Shown: positions 22,264 to 31,628, numbered from the stretch's first letter. The stretch: DNA of 64,000 nt from Phycisphaeraceae bacterium (GCA_019636535.1 JAHBXK010000001.1:278353-342352), one strand, 5' to 3'. Notes: generated by a model not told the origin, from the letters alone. Made by a program: numbers and translations.

Positions 22264-22313
22264 CGCAAGGCCAGCAGGGTAGTGCCACCGCCCACCGGCC
22301 TGTACCATGGCCC

Positions 22314-23009
22314 ATGACCGACGCCCACCAAACCCTGCCGCGAGTGCTGATCCTCGGCGCCTCCGGCGGTGTGGGCCGATGGGTCTGCCGACTCGCCACC
22401 GAGCGAAGCATCCACGCCACCGCGCTCATCCGTCAAGGCTCTGCGATTGAGACCACTCCCCCCGTCACGATCGCACGCGGCGATGCGCTCAACCCCGACT
22501 TCCTTCGTTCCATCCTCCCCGGCCACTCCGCCGTCATCTCCTGCCTCGGTCTCCGCCGCGCCAGGCCATGGAACCCGTGGTCCACAATCACGTCGCCGAC
22601 CGACCTGACCCAGCGTGTGACCGACACGCTCGCCCGACTCATGCCCGAGCATGGCATCAGCAGACTCGTCCTCATCAGCGCAGCCGGAGTCGGCGACAGC
22701 CTCAACCGATGCAACCCCGTCATCCGCTGGCTGATCCGACACTCCAACCTCGCCACCGCCTACACCGACCTTCACGCCGCCGAATCCGTCCTTCGGACCT
22801 CAACGCTCGACTGGACCTCCGTCCGTCCGACAAGCCTCACCAACGGCAGGCCGTCAGGGCGCGTTCGGATCGTCGATCGGTACGGGCTGTGCTCACGGAT
22901 CACCCGCGGAGATCTAGCCGCATGGCTTCTGAACGCAGCAATCGCCCACACAGCCGAGGGTCGATCTGCCGACAACACTTACGACCGCACGCCGATGCTC
23001 GCGGGCTGA
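22314..23009 (+). CDS. NAD(P)-binding atypical SDR (NmrA/TMR-like)
   Basis: 231 residues from ATG at 22314 (MTDAHQTLPRVLILGASGG), 50 bases from the divergent sulfotransferase start. LILGASGGVGRWVCRLA is the dinucleotide-binding motif of atypical short-chain dehydrogenases; TALIRQGSAI follows the second strand. Further landmarks are ISRLVLISAAGVGDS and DWTSVRPTSLTNG, a pattern seen in the YwnB/TMR-like group of NAD(P)H-binding oxidoreductase-like proteins. The catalytic Tyr-Lys pair is not clear. Could be a redox sensor or reductase; substrate unknown. Confidence 0.78.
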   Translation: MTDAHQTLPRVLILGASGGVGRWVCRLATERSIHATALIRQGSAIETTPPVTIARGDALNPDFLRSILPGHSAVISCLGLRRARPWNPWSTITSPTDLTQRVTDTLARLMPEHGISRLVLISAAGVGDSLNRCNPVIRWLIRHSNLATAYTDLHAAESVLRTSTLDWTSVRPTSLTNGRPSGRVRIVDRYGLCSRITRGDLAAWLLNAAIAHTAEGRSADNTYDRTPMLAG

Positions 23010-23065
23010 TCGACCGCCGCCGAGCGCTCCCGCCCTGGGACCACCGTCGGCCAACCGGCCCCCTT

Positions 23066-23545
23066 TCAATCCCGCGCATTCAGCGGTGGACCGACAAACG
23101 AGATCCCGTGAGGCTCGAACACCGCGCCGATCTGATCCGGAGTAACGTCGGTCCCATTCCCCGTCAGGGCCGCGCAGGCCCGGAACGCACTCTCGAGCCC
23201 CGAAGGCGTGACCGAGAACACCATCTTGCCCTCCCTTGAGCCGGCGTTCACGAAGGTGTGCTCGCTCCCCTTCGGCGCAAGCAGGAAACTCCCCGGTCCC
23301 GCCTCCACCTTGCGACCATCGATCACAAACCTGAAAACCCCCTCAACGACGTAGAAGAACTCATCTTCTCGGTCGTGCCGGTGCAGCGGCGGTCCCGCGC
23401 CGGGCGATACGTTCGCCTCAAACACCGAGTACTTCCCCCCCGTCGTTGCGCCATCCGCCAGCACACGCACGCGATCACCCAGGATGTTCAACCACTCGCC
23501 CTCCACATCGTTCAAACTGACCACCTTCGCCGCACACGATTCCAT
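23066..23545 (-). CDS. Cupin-domain protein
   Basis: 159 residues. A single cupin barrel covers residues about 40-115 with metal-binding motif 1 PPLHRHDREDEFFYVVEG (His, His, Glu) and motif 2 GPGSFLLAPKGSEHTFVNAG (His). The C-terminal 40 residues (TGNGTDVTPDQIGAVFEPHG) form a helix and strand. Single-domain cupins of this type are often quercetinase-like or sugar-binding proteins of unknown role. It stands alone, convergent with the NAD-binding gene and divergent from mqnE. Confidence 0.85.
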   Translation of the reverse strand: MESCAAKVVSLNDVEGEWLNILGDRVRVLADGATTGGKYSVFEANVSPGAGPPLHRHDREDEFFYVVEGVFRFVIDGRKVEAGPGSFLLAPKGSEHTFVNAGSREGKMVFSVTPSGLESAFRACAALTGNGTDVTPDQIGAVFEPHGISFVGPPLNARD

Positions 23546-23710
23546 GCTCTACCTCCGCTTTGAACCCGACCCCTCCACTCCCATCGGCCTATTCTTTGCA
23601 AGTTTCAGGAAACTGTGAAAACTCCCGCCCCACGTCTCGCCACATCAGCCTCTTCACAGCACTTCTAAACGTCAGTATTGCACCGCGCTCCTCCCAGCAC
23701 TGACCCAACC

Positions 23711-25075
23711 ATGCCCAGCCTCGCCTCTCAACCCTCCACGCACTCCGCCCCGCAACGTCGCACCGACGACCTGCGCACCATCCGCGCCAAGGTCGAGCGC
23801 GGCGAGCGCCTCTCCCTCTCCGATGGTGAGCGGCTCTTTGCCACACCCGACATCTGGTCTGTCTGCGAACTCGCCGCGTTAGTCCGCAACCGCCTCCACG
23901 GTGCTCCGCACCAGAACGGCGTCGCCCACTACAACATCAACCGCCACCTCAACTACTCCAACGTCTGCGCCCTTTCCTGCAAGTTCTGCGAGTTCTACCG
24001 CAAGAAGGACGACGACGGCGCCTACACCCGCGACATGGACTACGTCCGCGAGGAGGTCCGCAAGGCCGTCGAATCCGGCGCCACCGAGATGCACTCCGTC
24101 GGCGGACTGCACCCCTACCTCCCCTGGGACTACTACACCGAACTAGTCGCCACCATCCGCGACACCGCACGCTCGCTCGGCAGCGACCTCCACGTCAAGG
24201 CCTTCACCGCCGTCGAGATCGTCCACCTCGCCAAGATCGCCAAGGTCTACCGCGCTGACGACCGAACCGCCGGCATCCGCTGGGTGCTCGAACGACTCAA
24301 GCAGGCCGGCCTCGGCTCGCTCCCCGGCGGCGGCGCAGAGGTCTTCGACGACCGCGTCCACGATGAGGCCTTCAAGGGCAAGATCCGCTCCGACGTCTGG
24401 CTCGACGTCCACCGCGTCGCCCACGAACTCGGCCTCAACACCAACGCCACGATCCTCTACGGCCACATCGAGCAGCGCCGCGAACGCCTCGTCCACATGG
24501 ACATGCTCCGTCGCGCCCAGGACGAAGCGCTGGCACGCCTCGGATACACCGGCGTCAAGTCCGACGACGGCGACCAGCCCGCCATCACGCTCACGCGCCC
24601 CGGCACGCCCCTCCCCGAGCACATCGCCTTCGGACCGAACGGCCTCGACAACCCCGCCGCCGGCTACTTCCAGACCATCATCCCCCTCCCCTTCTTCCCC
24701 GACGGCTCCGACCTCGAGCACCTCCCAGGCCCCACGGGGCTCGAAAACCTCCGCACGCTCGCAATCGCCCGGCTGATGCTCGACAACTTCCCGCACGTCA
24801 AGGCGTTCTGGATCATGCAGACGCTGCCGATGGCCCAACTCATGCTCCAGAACGGCGCCGACGACATCGACGGCACCGTCGTCTGGTACGACATCACCAA
24901 ACTCGCCAGCCGCGCTGACGACGCCGCAACGCACCAGGAAGTCTCCATCGCCTCACTCGTCAAGGCCATCCGCGACGCCGGTTTCGAGCCCGTCGAGCGC
25001 GACACCCTCTACCGCCCCGTGATCCGCGACGGCACCCGCTGGCACGTCCAGTCGCCCGTTCCAACCCCCTCCTGA
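23711..25075 (+). CDS. mqnE: Aminofutalosine synthase MqnE (radical SAM)
   Basis: 454 residues from ATG at 23711 (MPSLASQPSTHSAP); a TTG 11 codons earlier is possible but poorer. YNINRHLNYSNVCALSCKFCEFY holds the radical-SAM cluster CxxxCxxC, and the sequence around VGGLHPYLPWDYY and PGGGAEVFDDRVHD is diagnostic for the MqnE/MqnC/CofH group; the second phrase points to MqnE. The enzyme joins a radical from SAM to 3-[(1-carboxyvinyl)oxy]benzoate to form aminofutalosine in the futalosine route to menaquinone. Other pathway genes are not in the window. An N-terminal extension of about 25 residues precedes the conserved part. Confidence 0.88.
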   Translation: MPSLASQPSTHSAPQRRTDDLRTIRAKVERGERLSLSDGERLFATPDIWSVCELAALVRNRLHGAPHQNGVAHYNINRHLNYSNVCALSCKFCEFYRKKDDDGAYTRDMDYVREEVRKAVESGATEMHSVGGLHPYLPWDYYTELVATIRDTARSLGSDLHVKAFTAVEIVHLAKIAKVYRADDRTAGIRWVLERLKQAGLGSLPGGGAEVFDDRVHDEAFKGKIRSDVWLDVHRVAHELGLNTNATILYGHIEQRRERLVHMDMLRRAQDEALARLGYTGVKSDDGDQPAITLTRPGTPLPEHIAFGPNGLDNPAAGYFQTIIPLPFFPDGSDLEHLPGPTGLENLRTLAIARLMLDNFPHVKAFWIMQTLPMAQLMLQNGADDIDGTVVWYDITKLASRADDAATHQEVSIASLVKAIRDAGFEPVERDTLYRPVIRDGTRWHVQSPVPTPS

Positions 25076-25250
25076 CCAAGGTTTTCTGGGACCTTCGACA
25101 GCCCGCCGACGAATCTTCGCCACCCCTTCGTAACTTCGGTCGCCACCCCGGATTTCACTAGCACTGCCCACTGAAATCGGGTACGCTCTCTCCGCGTGAT
25201 CAGGGCTTCCCCGACGCGTTCAGTAAGTCCACTTCGAGGAGAGAGACCCC

Positions 25251-26678
25251 ATGCGACGAACATTGACCGCGCTCACCCTGGCTTCCTTGGCTGGGTTGAG
25301 CACTTCAGCCACCGCTGCGGCGGCCCCATTCGCCTCGGCAATCTTCGCCGAGGTGGGTCCCAAGGCCGTCGTGCCCGGACTTCCCAACAACCTGTTCACG
25401 GCCTTTGACCGCCCGTACCGGTCGCTCAACGGCCAGCACTGGATCATCACCGCCATCATCAACACGGGCGCAGCGGCCACCGACGAAGTGGTCCTCGTTG
25501 GTTCCGGCACCACCGGCACTCTTGTCGCACAAGAAGGCGTCACGCTCATCAACGGCCTGGTCATCCGCTCCGGCAGCATCGATCAGACCGCCTCGATCAA
25601 CGACTCCGGCGCGTACGCCTTCGCCGCCAACTTCGATTTGGTTCCCTCGATCTCTGGCTCCCTCGTCGCCGACGCCATTGTCACCGGCGACCCCATGAAC
25701 CCGCCCACTCGGGCTCTCCGCTCGTTCGACCCGGTCCCCTCGCTGACCGACATCGGCTGGGGCACCACGATCTCGAGCATCGGCATCAGCAATACTGGCA
25801 ATCTGAGCGCCCGCACAACGTTCCTCCGCGGCATCAACGGCGCTTCAAACCCCGCCACAACCGTCGACTCCGGCCTCTTCCGCAACTCCGGCGCGATCAT
25901 GGACGCGCGCGAAGGTGACGCCGGAACCGCTCCATCGGGCCAGGACGGCGGCGGCACCCTCACCTGGCAGAACTTCCGCGCTGAGGACTACACGGTCGAC
26001 GCCTCCGGCAACAACTGGTTCGCCATCGGCGATCTCGCCGGCACCGTCAACGACGACGTCGCGGTCTACAACAACGTCGTCGTCCTCCAAGAAGGCATCG
26101 ACAGCACGGGGCTGGGCTCCAACATCGCCACCGGCACAACCGGCATTCGTTCCGGTTCGATCCTCCCCAACGGCCAGTGGTGGGCCTACGGCTCCAACGT
26201 CGACGGCAACGACTGGGTCATCCTCGGCGACAACGCCGTCACCAAGTCCGTCATCGCGCAGCGCGGCGACGAGATCTTCCCCGGCGCTGGCGAGTCCTGG
26301 AGCGATTCGATCTTCGCGCAGACGTTCTTCGCCTTCGCCGCCGACAACGACGGCAACTACGTCGTCGGCGGTGTCACCGACAACGCCGACGTCGCTCGCA
26401 ACGCCGTGCTCGTTTACAACGGCCTCAGCGTCATCCTCCGCGAGGGCGATCAGGTCGACATCGACGGCAACGGCATCCTCGACGACGACGCCTTCATCAG
26501 CGTCTTCAACAACGACGATCTCTTCCTCGCCGGCGACATGCTCTACTTCACCGCCGACCTCGTCAACGCCGCGGGCGGCTCCCTCGGCCAGGCCTACATG
26601 GTCGTCCGTGTCCCGGCCCCCAGCGCACTCGGCCTGCTCGGCCTCAGCGCACTCGTCGGCCTCCGCCGTCGCCGCTGA
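25251..26678 (+). CDS. Secreted beta-rich protein with PEP-CTERM-like sorting tail
   Basis: 475 residues. The signal peptide is residues 1-24 (hydrophobic, ending ATAAAA). The body is Gly/Asn/Asp/Thr-rich with repeated phrases such as VLVGSGTTGTLVAQEGV and VYNNVVVLQEGID. The C-terminus has the three parts of a PEP-CTERM signal: PAPSALG, a hydrophobic helix LLGLSALVGL and a basic end RRRR. Such tails are read by an exosortase and removed on export. The ribosome site GAGGAGAGAG is strong and a hairpin terminator follows. It is a paralogue of 15373-17040 that uses a different anchor. Role unknown; probably surface-displayed. Confidence 0.85.
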   Translation: MRRTLTALTLASLAGLSTSATAAAAPFASAIFAEVGPKAVVPGLPNNLFTAFDRPYRSLNGQHWIITAIINTGAAATDEVVLVGSGTTGTLVAQEGVTLINGLVIRSGSIDQTASINDSGAYAFAANFDLVPSISGSLVADAIVTGDPMNPPTRALRSFDPVPSLTDIGWGTTISSIGISNTGNLSARTTFLRGINGASNPATTVDSGLFRNSGAIMDAREGDAGTAPSGQDGGGTLTWQNFRAEDYTVDASGNNWFAIGDLAGTVNDDVAVYNNVVVLQEGIDSTGLGSNIATGTTGIRSGSILPNGQWWAYGSNVDGNDWVILGDNAVTKSVIAQRGDEIFPGAGESWSDSIFAQTFFAFAADNDGNYVVGGVTDNADVARNAVLVYNGLSVILREGDQVDIDGNGILDDDAFISVFNNDDLFLAGDMLYFTADLVNAAGGSLGQAYMVVRVPAPSALGLLGLSALVGLRRRR

Positions 26679-26717
26679 TCGATCAACGCCTTGTCTCCAT
26701 CCCCAAACCGCGTATCG

Positions 26718-26747
26718 CCGGGGCGATCCTCAACGGGATCGCCCCGG
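26718..26747. terminator. Strong hairpin between convergent genes
   Basis: CCGGGGCGATCC and GGATCGCCCCGG form a perfect 12-base-pair stem around a loop of about six bases. It lies 40 bases after the stop of the secreted PEP-CTERM protein and 24 bases beyond the stop of the zinc-ribbon gene coming the other way, so it can end transcripts from both sides. No long T-run follows on either strand, so it is a plain strong hairpin rather than a textbook intrinsic terminator. Confidence 0.7.
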
Positions 26748-26770
26748 TTCGCTATCGCTCCCTGCCTCAA

Positions 26771-27937
26771 TCACCGCCCCGCAAGAAACGCCACAAACCC
26801 GCCCACCACGATCAACCCCGCTAGCACCGCCAGCGTGATCTTGATCCACGAGTACGGCCGCTGCCCCTGAACCTCGCCCGTCCGTGCGTTCACCAGAAAC
26901 CGGTACAACTTCCCCCGATACCGATACGCCGAGATCCACACCGGCAACAGCAGGTGCTTGAACGTGACGTTCCGATAGTCGATGTCCATCGACGCGATCC
27001 GCTGCTCGTCCCCGCCGATGTCCCGCTTGACCAGCGTCGTGATGTACGACCGCATCTTCCCTTGCGCGAGCGTGAACCCTCCCTCCACATCGATCTGGTA
27101 GCACTCGGCGTGAAACCCCGCCAGGTACTCGTCCCGATACGGCAGCGCGGCCCCCGTGTCCCACGGCTCCAGTTCGTGCGCCAGTTTCTCAGGCAGCGAG
27201 TTCGACGCGAGCACCAGCACGTCGTCGAATTCGTGCCGCACCACGCCCGACCGCCTGCTCCACCGCACCTTCCGCACCGTCGTCCGGTTCTTCCCCGAGC
27301 CGACCGTCACGTAGTACGCGTCCCCGCGCTGCCCCGTATACGCCGTAACCGTGTCCGCGTCGTACGTCCACGCGGGCATGTACACGCCCGACAGCCCCGA
27401 GTCCAGCAGCCCCTCCCGCTTCAGCGCGTTGGGCGCAAACCACCGCGACTTCAACCACGCCCGGAACGTCTCGGTCGCACGCTGCCGCGTGTACACGAAC
27501 GGCAGCACGCCCTCGGGCTTGATGTGCCGCGCCGCGATCCCCGTCGCCACAATATTCGTCCCGCAGAACGGGCACGAGAAACTCGTCACGTGCTCCGGCC
27601 GCTCGATCTCCGCAGCGCACGCACCGCACTTGACCGTCCGATGGCTCACCAATTCCGCCGCGCTTTCAAGTTCCGCTAACGTCGCCGTCAAGTCACGCTC
27701 ATGCACCGCAGCACCCGGCGCGTTCGGGTCGCTCGTCGGCGGTTCGATCTCGTTCTGCGTCCCGCAATACGGGCAGCGCATCGACAGCACGCCCGGCGCA
27801 AACTCCAACTGCCCACCGCACTTGCAGCACGGAAACCGCGCAGGACCCACAGGCCCAGTCGGGGGTGGTGAAGTGTCGACGGAGTCCTCCCCAAGCAACT
27901 CCGCCGGTTCAACTTTGCCGTCTCGGTGTTCGGTCAT
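26771..27937 (-). CDS. Zinc-ribbon membrane-tethered protein (YdjG-like)
   Basis: 388 residues. Two zinc ribbons are visible: PCCKCGGQL with RCPYCGTQN, and KCGACAAEI with SCPFCGTNI. Then a beta-rich middle region with VYMPAWTYDADTVTAYTGQRG and HLLLPVWISAYRYRGKLY, and one C-terminal membrane helix (about residues 365-385). This layout is that of B. subtilis YdjG and related TFIIB-type zinc-ribbon membrane proteins. In B. subtilis YdjG/YdjH help place PspA at the membrane. The gene lies 28 bases downstream of the SPFH gene, as ydjG and ydjI are neighbours in Bacillus. Function here is inferred from that pairing. Confidence 0.8.
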   Translation of the reverse strand: MTEHRDGKVEPAELLGEDSVDTSPPPTGPVGPARFPCCKCGGQLEFAPGVLSMRCPYCGTQNEIEPPTSDPNAPGAAVHERDLTATLAELESAAELVSHRTVKCGACAAEIERPEHVTSFSCPFCGTNIVATGIAARHIKPEGVLPFVYTRQRATETFRAWLKSRWFAPNALKREGLLDSGLSGVYMPAWTYDADTVTAYTGQRGDAYYVTVGSGKNRTTVRKVRWSRRSGVVRHEFDDVLVLASNSLPEKLAHELEPWDTGAALPYRDEYLAGFHAECYQIDVEGGFTLAQGKMRSYITTLVKRDIGGDEQRIASMDIDYRNVTFKHLLLPVWISAYRYRGKLYRFLVNARTGEVQGQRPYSWIKITLAVLAGLIVVGGFVAFLAGR

Positions 27938-27965
27938 GGCAGGTCGGAAACACGATCACCCGCAA

Positions 27966-29114
27966 TCAGGCTCCGGGAATGGGCGGCGGCGCACCCGGTC
28001 CCTCCGCCGCGGCTTGCGCAAACACCGCCGACAACTCCGGCACCTGCCCCGCCGGCAACCACTGCGCCATGCCGTTCCGCCAGACCAACGTCTCGGCCCT
28101 CAGTTCACCGCTCCTGATCTTGTTGACAAGCAGCCCGGCCTCAAATGGTCCGTGCTGACGACCGTCCACCGCAAGAAAGAACGGCGCACCGCCCACGCCG
28201 CCCCCCGGCACCGGCGGTGGCGTCCCAGGCCCCCCTCCCCCACCACCCGCCTGCCCGATCGACCCGCCGACCACCGAGCCCATCATCCCCGCCATGCCGG
28301 CACCGACACCGAAGCCCATCATCGAGCCCGCCGTGCCCGAGTTCTGCGCCGCGTCCCGCATCGCGTCAGCGGCCTGCATCTTCGTGTACGCGTCGAGATT
28401 CCCGATGACGCCCATGCTCGTCCGCTTGTCCAGCGCGGCCTCCACCTCCGACGGCATCGAGATGTTCTCGATCAGCAGCCGCGGAATGTCCAGCCCGAAC
28501 TTCTCGAAGTCGATCTTCATCCGCTCCGCGACGAACTGCGCCAGTTGGCTCTGGTTCGCGGCCATGTCCAGGATCGGAATCCGGCTCCGCGCAACGATGT
28601 CGGCAAACTCTGACACGATCAGGTTCCGCAACTGGTTCACGATCTCCTCGGTCGTAAACCGCCCGTCCGTCCCCACGATCTCCTTGATGAACTTGCCCGG
28701 CTGCGTCACGCGCATCGTGTACGTGCCGAACGCGCGGATCCGGACCGGCCCGAACTCCGGGTCCCGCACGATGATCGGGTTCATCGTTCCCCACTTCAGA
28801 TCCGTGAACTGCCGGGTCGAAACGAAGTAGACCTCCGCCTTGAACGGAGACTCGAAGCCGTACTTCCACCCTTTCAGCGTCGAGAGGATCGGCAGATTCT
28901 TCGTCTGCAGCGTGTGCGTGCCCGGCGCGAACTCGTCGGCCAGTTGCCCCTCGTTGATGAAGACCGCCGCCTGACCCTCGCGCACAACCAGTTTCGCGTT
29001 GTACTTGATCTCGTTGTTCCGGCGGTCAAAGCGATGCACGATCGTGTCGTTCGTGTCGTCGATCCACTGAACAATGTCGATCAACTCGCCCTTGAGTCGT
29101 TCCCAGATGCTCAT
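27966..29114 (-). CDS. SPFH-domain protein with C-terminal GYF_2 domain (YdjI-like)
   Basis: 382 residues from ATG at 29114 (MSIWERLKGELIDIVQW), preceded by GGAG; an open frame upstream is noncoding. Residues about 10-250 are the SPFH/YdjI domain, with YNAKLVVREGQAAVFINEGQ and PVRIRAFGTYTMRVTQP as clear markers. A Gly/Pro-rich linker (residues 275-315) leads to a C-terminal GYF_2-type domain, with the phrase FLAVDGRQHGPFEAGLL and the LVWRNGMAQWLPAG signature. YdjI-like proteins belong to the envelope-stress PspA system of Gram-positives and probably form membrane-associated oligomers. The pair with the zinc-ribbon protein downstream supports this. No PspA is in the window. Confidence 0.85.
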   Translation of the reverse strand: MSIWERLKGELIDIVQWIDDTNDTIVHRFDRRNNEIKYNAKLVVREGQAAVFINEGQLADEFAPGTHTLQTKNLPILSTLKGWKYGFESPFKAEVYFVSTRQFTDLKWGTMNPIIVRDPEFGPVRIRAFGTYTMRVTQPGKFIKEIVGTDGRFTTEEIVNQLRNLIVSEFADIVARSRIPILDMAANQSQLAQFVAERMKIDFEKFGLDIPRLLIENISMPSEVEAALDKRTSMGVIGNLDAYTKMQAADAMRDAAQNSGTAGSMMGFGVGAGMAGMMGSVVGGSIGQAGGGGGGPGTPPPVPGGGVGGAPFFLAVDGRQHGPFEAGLLVNKIRSGELRAETLVWRNGMAQWLPAGQVPELSAVFAQAAAEGPGAPPPIPGA

Positions 29115-29428
29115 GAAGGCTCCTCTTCTCCCGGCTGCCCGGGCGGCTCTCGGCGCTGATAACGACGGCACGTCCACGACCTGCCGCCCCGTGTGCATTG
29201 ATCGTATTCGATGTGCGGCGATTTCGGCGCTCCCACCGGGTTCGGTGGTCTGCCCTCCCCATCCTCCCCTCTCGCGCGAGCGGTGATTCCCGATCGCGCC
29301 CCGCCGAACGCCGCCGGACCCCTCGCTCCTCCCGCCCGATAGCCCCCTCTTGACCATCGCCGCGCATTCGCCCCGGCCCGCGCCCGGCGGGCGCGACCGC
29401 GCAACCAGGCACCCACCGGAGTTCGCCC
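29115..29428. other. Divergent intergenic region, no gene seen
   Basis: The 314 bases between the divergent SPFH and PilZ starts contain no reading frame that looks coding. TTGACC at 29350 could be a -35 box for the secretion operon but no matching -10 follows at the right distance. GGAG upstream of both start codons gives ribosome sites. Promoters for both transcription units must be here or nearby. Confidence 0.5.
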
Positions 29429-29896
29429 ATGGCCCTCTCCAATCCCAAGGTCGACAAGAACCCAACCACCTCCGACCACCAATCCGCAGACCTGCTCGTG
29501 CGACAGCACGAGCGTGCGGCCTGCGACCTCGGCGCCTATGTGCGTGTCGACACCGACCCGGCGGACCAGGTCGTCTTCTCCCGCTCCGCCGCGCCGGGCG
29601 GTCGCGGCGACAGCGAGATCGACGTGCGCATCGTCGACGTCAGCCCCGGCGGCCTCGGCCTCCGATCCAACGTCTTCGTCCCCCGCGGCACGCGACTGGT
29701 CGCGCGTGTCGTCCCCGCCAAAGACGACCCACAGCCCACCACCGACGAGTTCCAGGTCCGCGTCCAGCGATGCGCCATGATCGACCGCACGCCCGCGTAC
29801 TACCTCGGCACCGCCTTCGTCGCCCCCAACCCAGCCGCGCTCGCAAGGCTCACCCAGATGGCCGAATCCGAAGGAGGCAGCCGTGCTCAGCAGTGA
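29429..29896 (+). CDS. PilZ-domain c-di-GMP-binding protein
   Basis: 155 residues. The c-di-GMP signature is complete: RQHER (RxxxR) followed by DVSPGGLGL (DxSxxG). The strands that follow (FVPRGTRLVARVV, FQVRVQRCAMID) fit the small PilZ barrel. It is a cytoplasmic sensor. The next gene, the secretion ATPase, starts inside this one: they overlap by 14 bases, so they are expressed and probably act together. This suggests control of the secretion or pilus machine by c-di-GMP. GGAG lies ahead of the ATG. Confidence 0.85.
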   Translation: MALSNPKVDKNPTTSDHQSADLLVRQHERAACDLGAYVRVDTDPADQVVFSRSAAPGGRGDSEIDVRIVDVSPGGLGLRSNVFVPRGTRLVARVVPAKDDPQPTTDEFQVRVQRCAMIDRTPAYYLGTAFVAPNPAALARLTQMAESEGGSRAQQ

Positions 29897-31628
29897 CGAC
29901 TTCGTGATCGCAGCGCTCATCGAAGACGGCCGACTCACTACGGCGGGCGTGAACGCCGCGCGCCGTCGTGTCGCCGAACGACCCCCCGGCGCTCCCGCCA
30001 ACTTCTCCGTCTGCGATGCACTCGTCGAGCAGGGCCTGCTCACCGGCCGCGAACTCGCGATCGCCCGCGCACACACCACCGAGTTCCTCTTCGTCGATCT
30101 CGGCAACTACGAGATCAACCACCACAACGCCTCGCGCGTCCCCCGATCCGTCTGCGAGTCCATCGGTGCGTTCCCGCTGTTCATCATGGACGAATTGGTC
30201 GTGGTGGGCATGCTCAACCCGCTCGACCTCCACGCCGCCGACCAACTCCGCGCCCTGCTCAAGTGCGACATCGAGGCCGTCCTCTGCGAGCCCGAGCCGC
30301 TCCGCGCCCTCATCGCCCGCGCCTTCGACATGATGGGCGACAGCAGCGCCTTCAGCTCCGGATCAGGCTCCGCCGCGATCGGCGACCTCGAACTCACCAG
30401 CGGCCGCGAACCCATCGTCGCCGCGGTCAACCAGATCATCGGCCAGGGAATCGACCTCGGCGCCTCCGACGTCCACCTCGGCCCCGACGAGCACGAACTC
30501 CACCTCCGCTACCGCATCGACGGCACGCTCCAGCCCCACCAGGCGCCCAGCATCGCCGCCCACCAGGGCATGGTCCAGCGCCTCAAGGTCATGGCCAACC
30601 TCGACCTTACCCAGACGCGCAGGCCTCAGGACGGCAAGTTCCGCTTCACGCACAAGGGCAGGCAGATCGACATCCGCCTCTCCATCATCCCAACCGTCTG
30701 CGGCGAGAACGCAGTCCTCCGCATCCTCCACTCCGGCGCGAGCATCAAGGGTTTCGCCGAACTCGGCTTCCCCGCCGACGCCACCACCGCCTTCGAGCGC
30801 ATCATCGAGCACCCGCACGGCATGATCCTCGTCACGGGCCCGACCGGATCGGGCAAGACCACAACCCTCTACACCTGCCTCAAGCGACTGAACTCCCCCG
30901 AGTTCAACATCGTGACCATCGAGGACCCCGTCGAGATCAGGCTCCCCCTCGTCCGACAGGTCCAGATCAACCATGAAATCGGCATGACCTTCGCCAGCGC
31001 GCTCCGCTCCGTCCTCCGCCAGGACCCGGACGTGGTCTTCGTCGGTGAGATCCGCGACGAAGAGACCGCACGCATCAGCGTGCAGGCCGCCCTCACGGGC
31101 CACCTGGTCCTCTCCAGCCTCCACACCAACGACGCCGCGGGCGCCGTCGCCCGCCTCACCGACCTCGGCTGCCCCCCCTTCGCCATCAACTCCGCCCTCC
31201 TCTGCGTCATCGGGCAGCGCCTCGTGCGTCGAAACTGTCCCGACTGCGTCGTGACCGATCACCCTTCCCAGCACCTGCGAAGTCGGTTCCGGATCCAGGA
31301 CGAAACAACCCGCTGGACCCGCGGCCGAGGTTGCCCCCGCTGCGCCAGCACGGGCTTCCGCGGCCGCGTCGGCGTCTACGAGATGCTCCGAATGACCGAG
31401 CCCCTCCGCGCGCTGGTCGACACCGGCGCCTCCACCGACGCGATCCGCGCCATGGCCATCTCCGAGGGCATGAGCATGATGTGGCACGACGGGCTCAACA
31501 AGGCCCGCCTCGGCGTAACCACGCTCGAAGAGGTCGCCCGCGTCGTCGCCCTGCAGGAGTCCGAGCCAGGACACTCGTCCGATCAGGACTCGATGAACTC
31601 GGGCCTCAGGCTCAAGGAGGCCGCGTGA
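29883..31628 (+). CDS. gspE: GspE/PilB-type secretion ATPase
   Basis: 581 residues from GTG at 29883. Residues 1-150 form the N-terminal T2SSE_N-type domain. The ATPase core holds Walker A at residue 319 (GPTGSGKTTTLY), the Asp box (IVTIEDPVEI), Walker B DPDVVFVGEIRDEET and the His box HLVLSSLHTNDA. The four zinc cysteines are CPDC and CPRC, then GFRGRVGVYEML. It powers pseudopilus growth for a type II secretion/type IV pilus-like machine at the inner membrane. It overlaps PilZ by 14 bases and gspF by four (GTGA). The N-terminal half is not clearly the c-di-GMP-binding MshEN type. Confidence 0.95.
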   Translation: MLSSDDFVIAALIEDGRLTTAGVNAARRRVAERPPGAPANFSVCDALVEQGLLTGRELAIARAHTTEFLFVDLGNYEINHHNASRVPRSVCESIGAFPLFIMDELVVVGMLNPLDLHAADQLRALLKCDIEAVLCEPEPLRALIARAFDMMGDSSAFSSGSGSAAIGDLELTSGREPIVAAVNQIIGQGIDLGASDVHLGPDEHELHLRYRIDGTLQPHQAPSIAAHQGMVQRLKVMANLDLTQTRRPQDGKFRFTHKGRQIDIRLSIIPTVCGENAVLRILHSGASIKGFAELGFPADATTAFERIIEHPHGMILVTGPTGSGKTTTLYTCLKRLNSPEFNIVTIEDPVEIRLPLVRQVQINHEIGMTFASALRSVLRQDPDVVFVGEIRDEETARISVQAALTGHLVLSSLHTNDAAGAVARLTDLGCPPFAINSALLCVIGQRLVRRNCPDCVVTDHPSQHLRSRFRIQDETTRWTRGRGCPRCASTGFRGRVGVYEMLRMTEPLRALVDTGASTDAIRAMAISEGMSMMWHDGLNKARLGVTTLEEVARVVALQESEPGHSSDQDSMNSGLRLKEAA

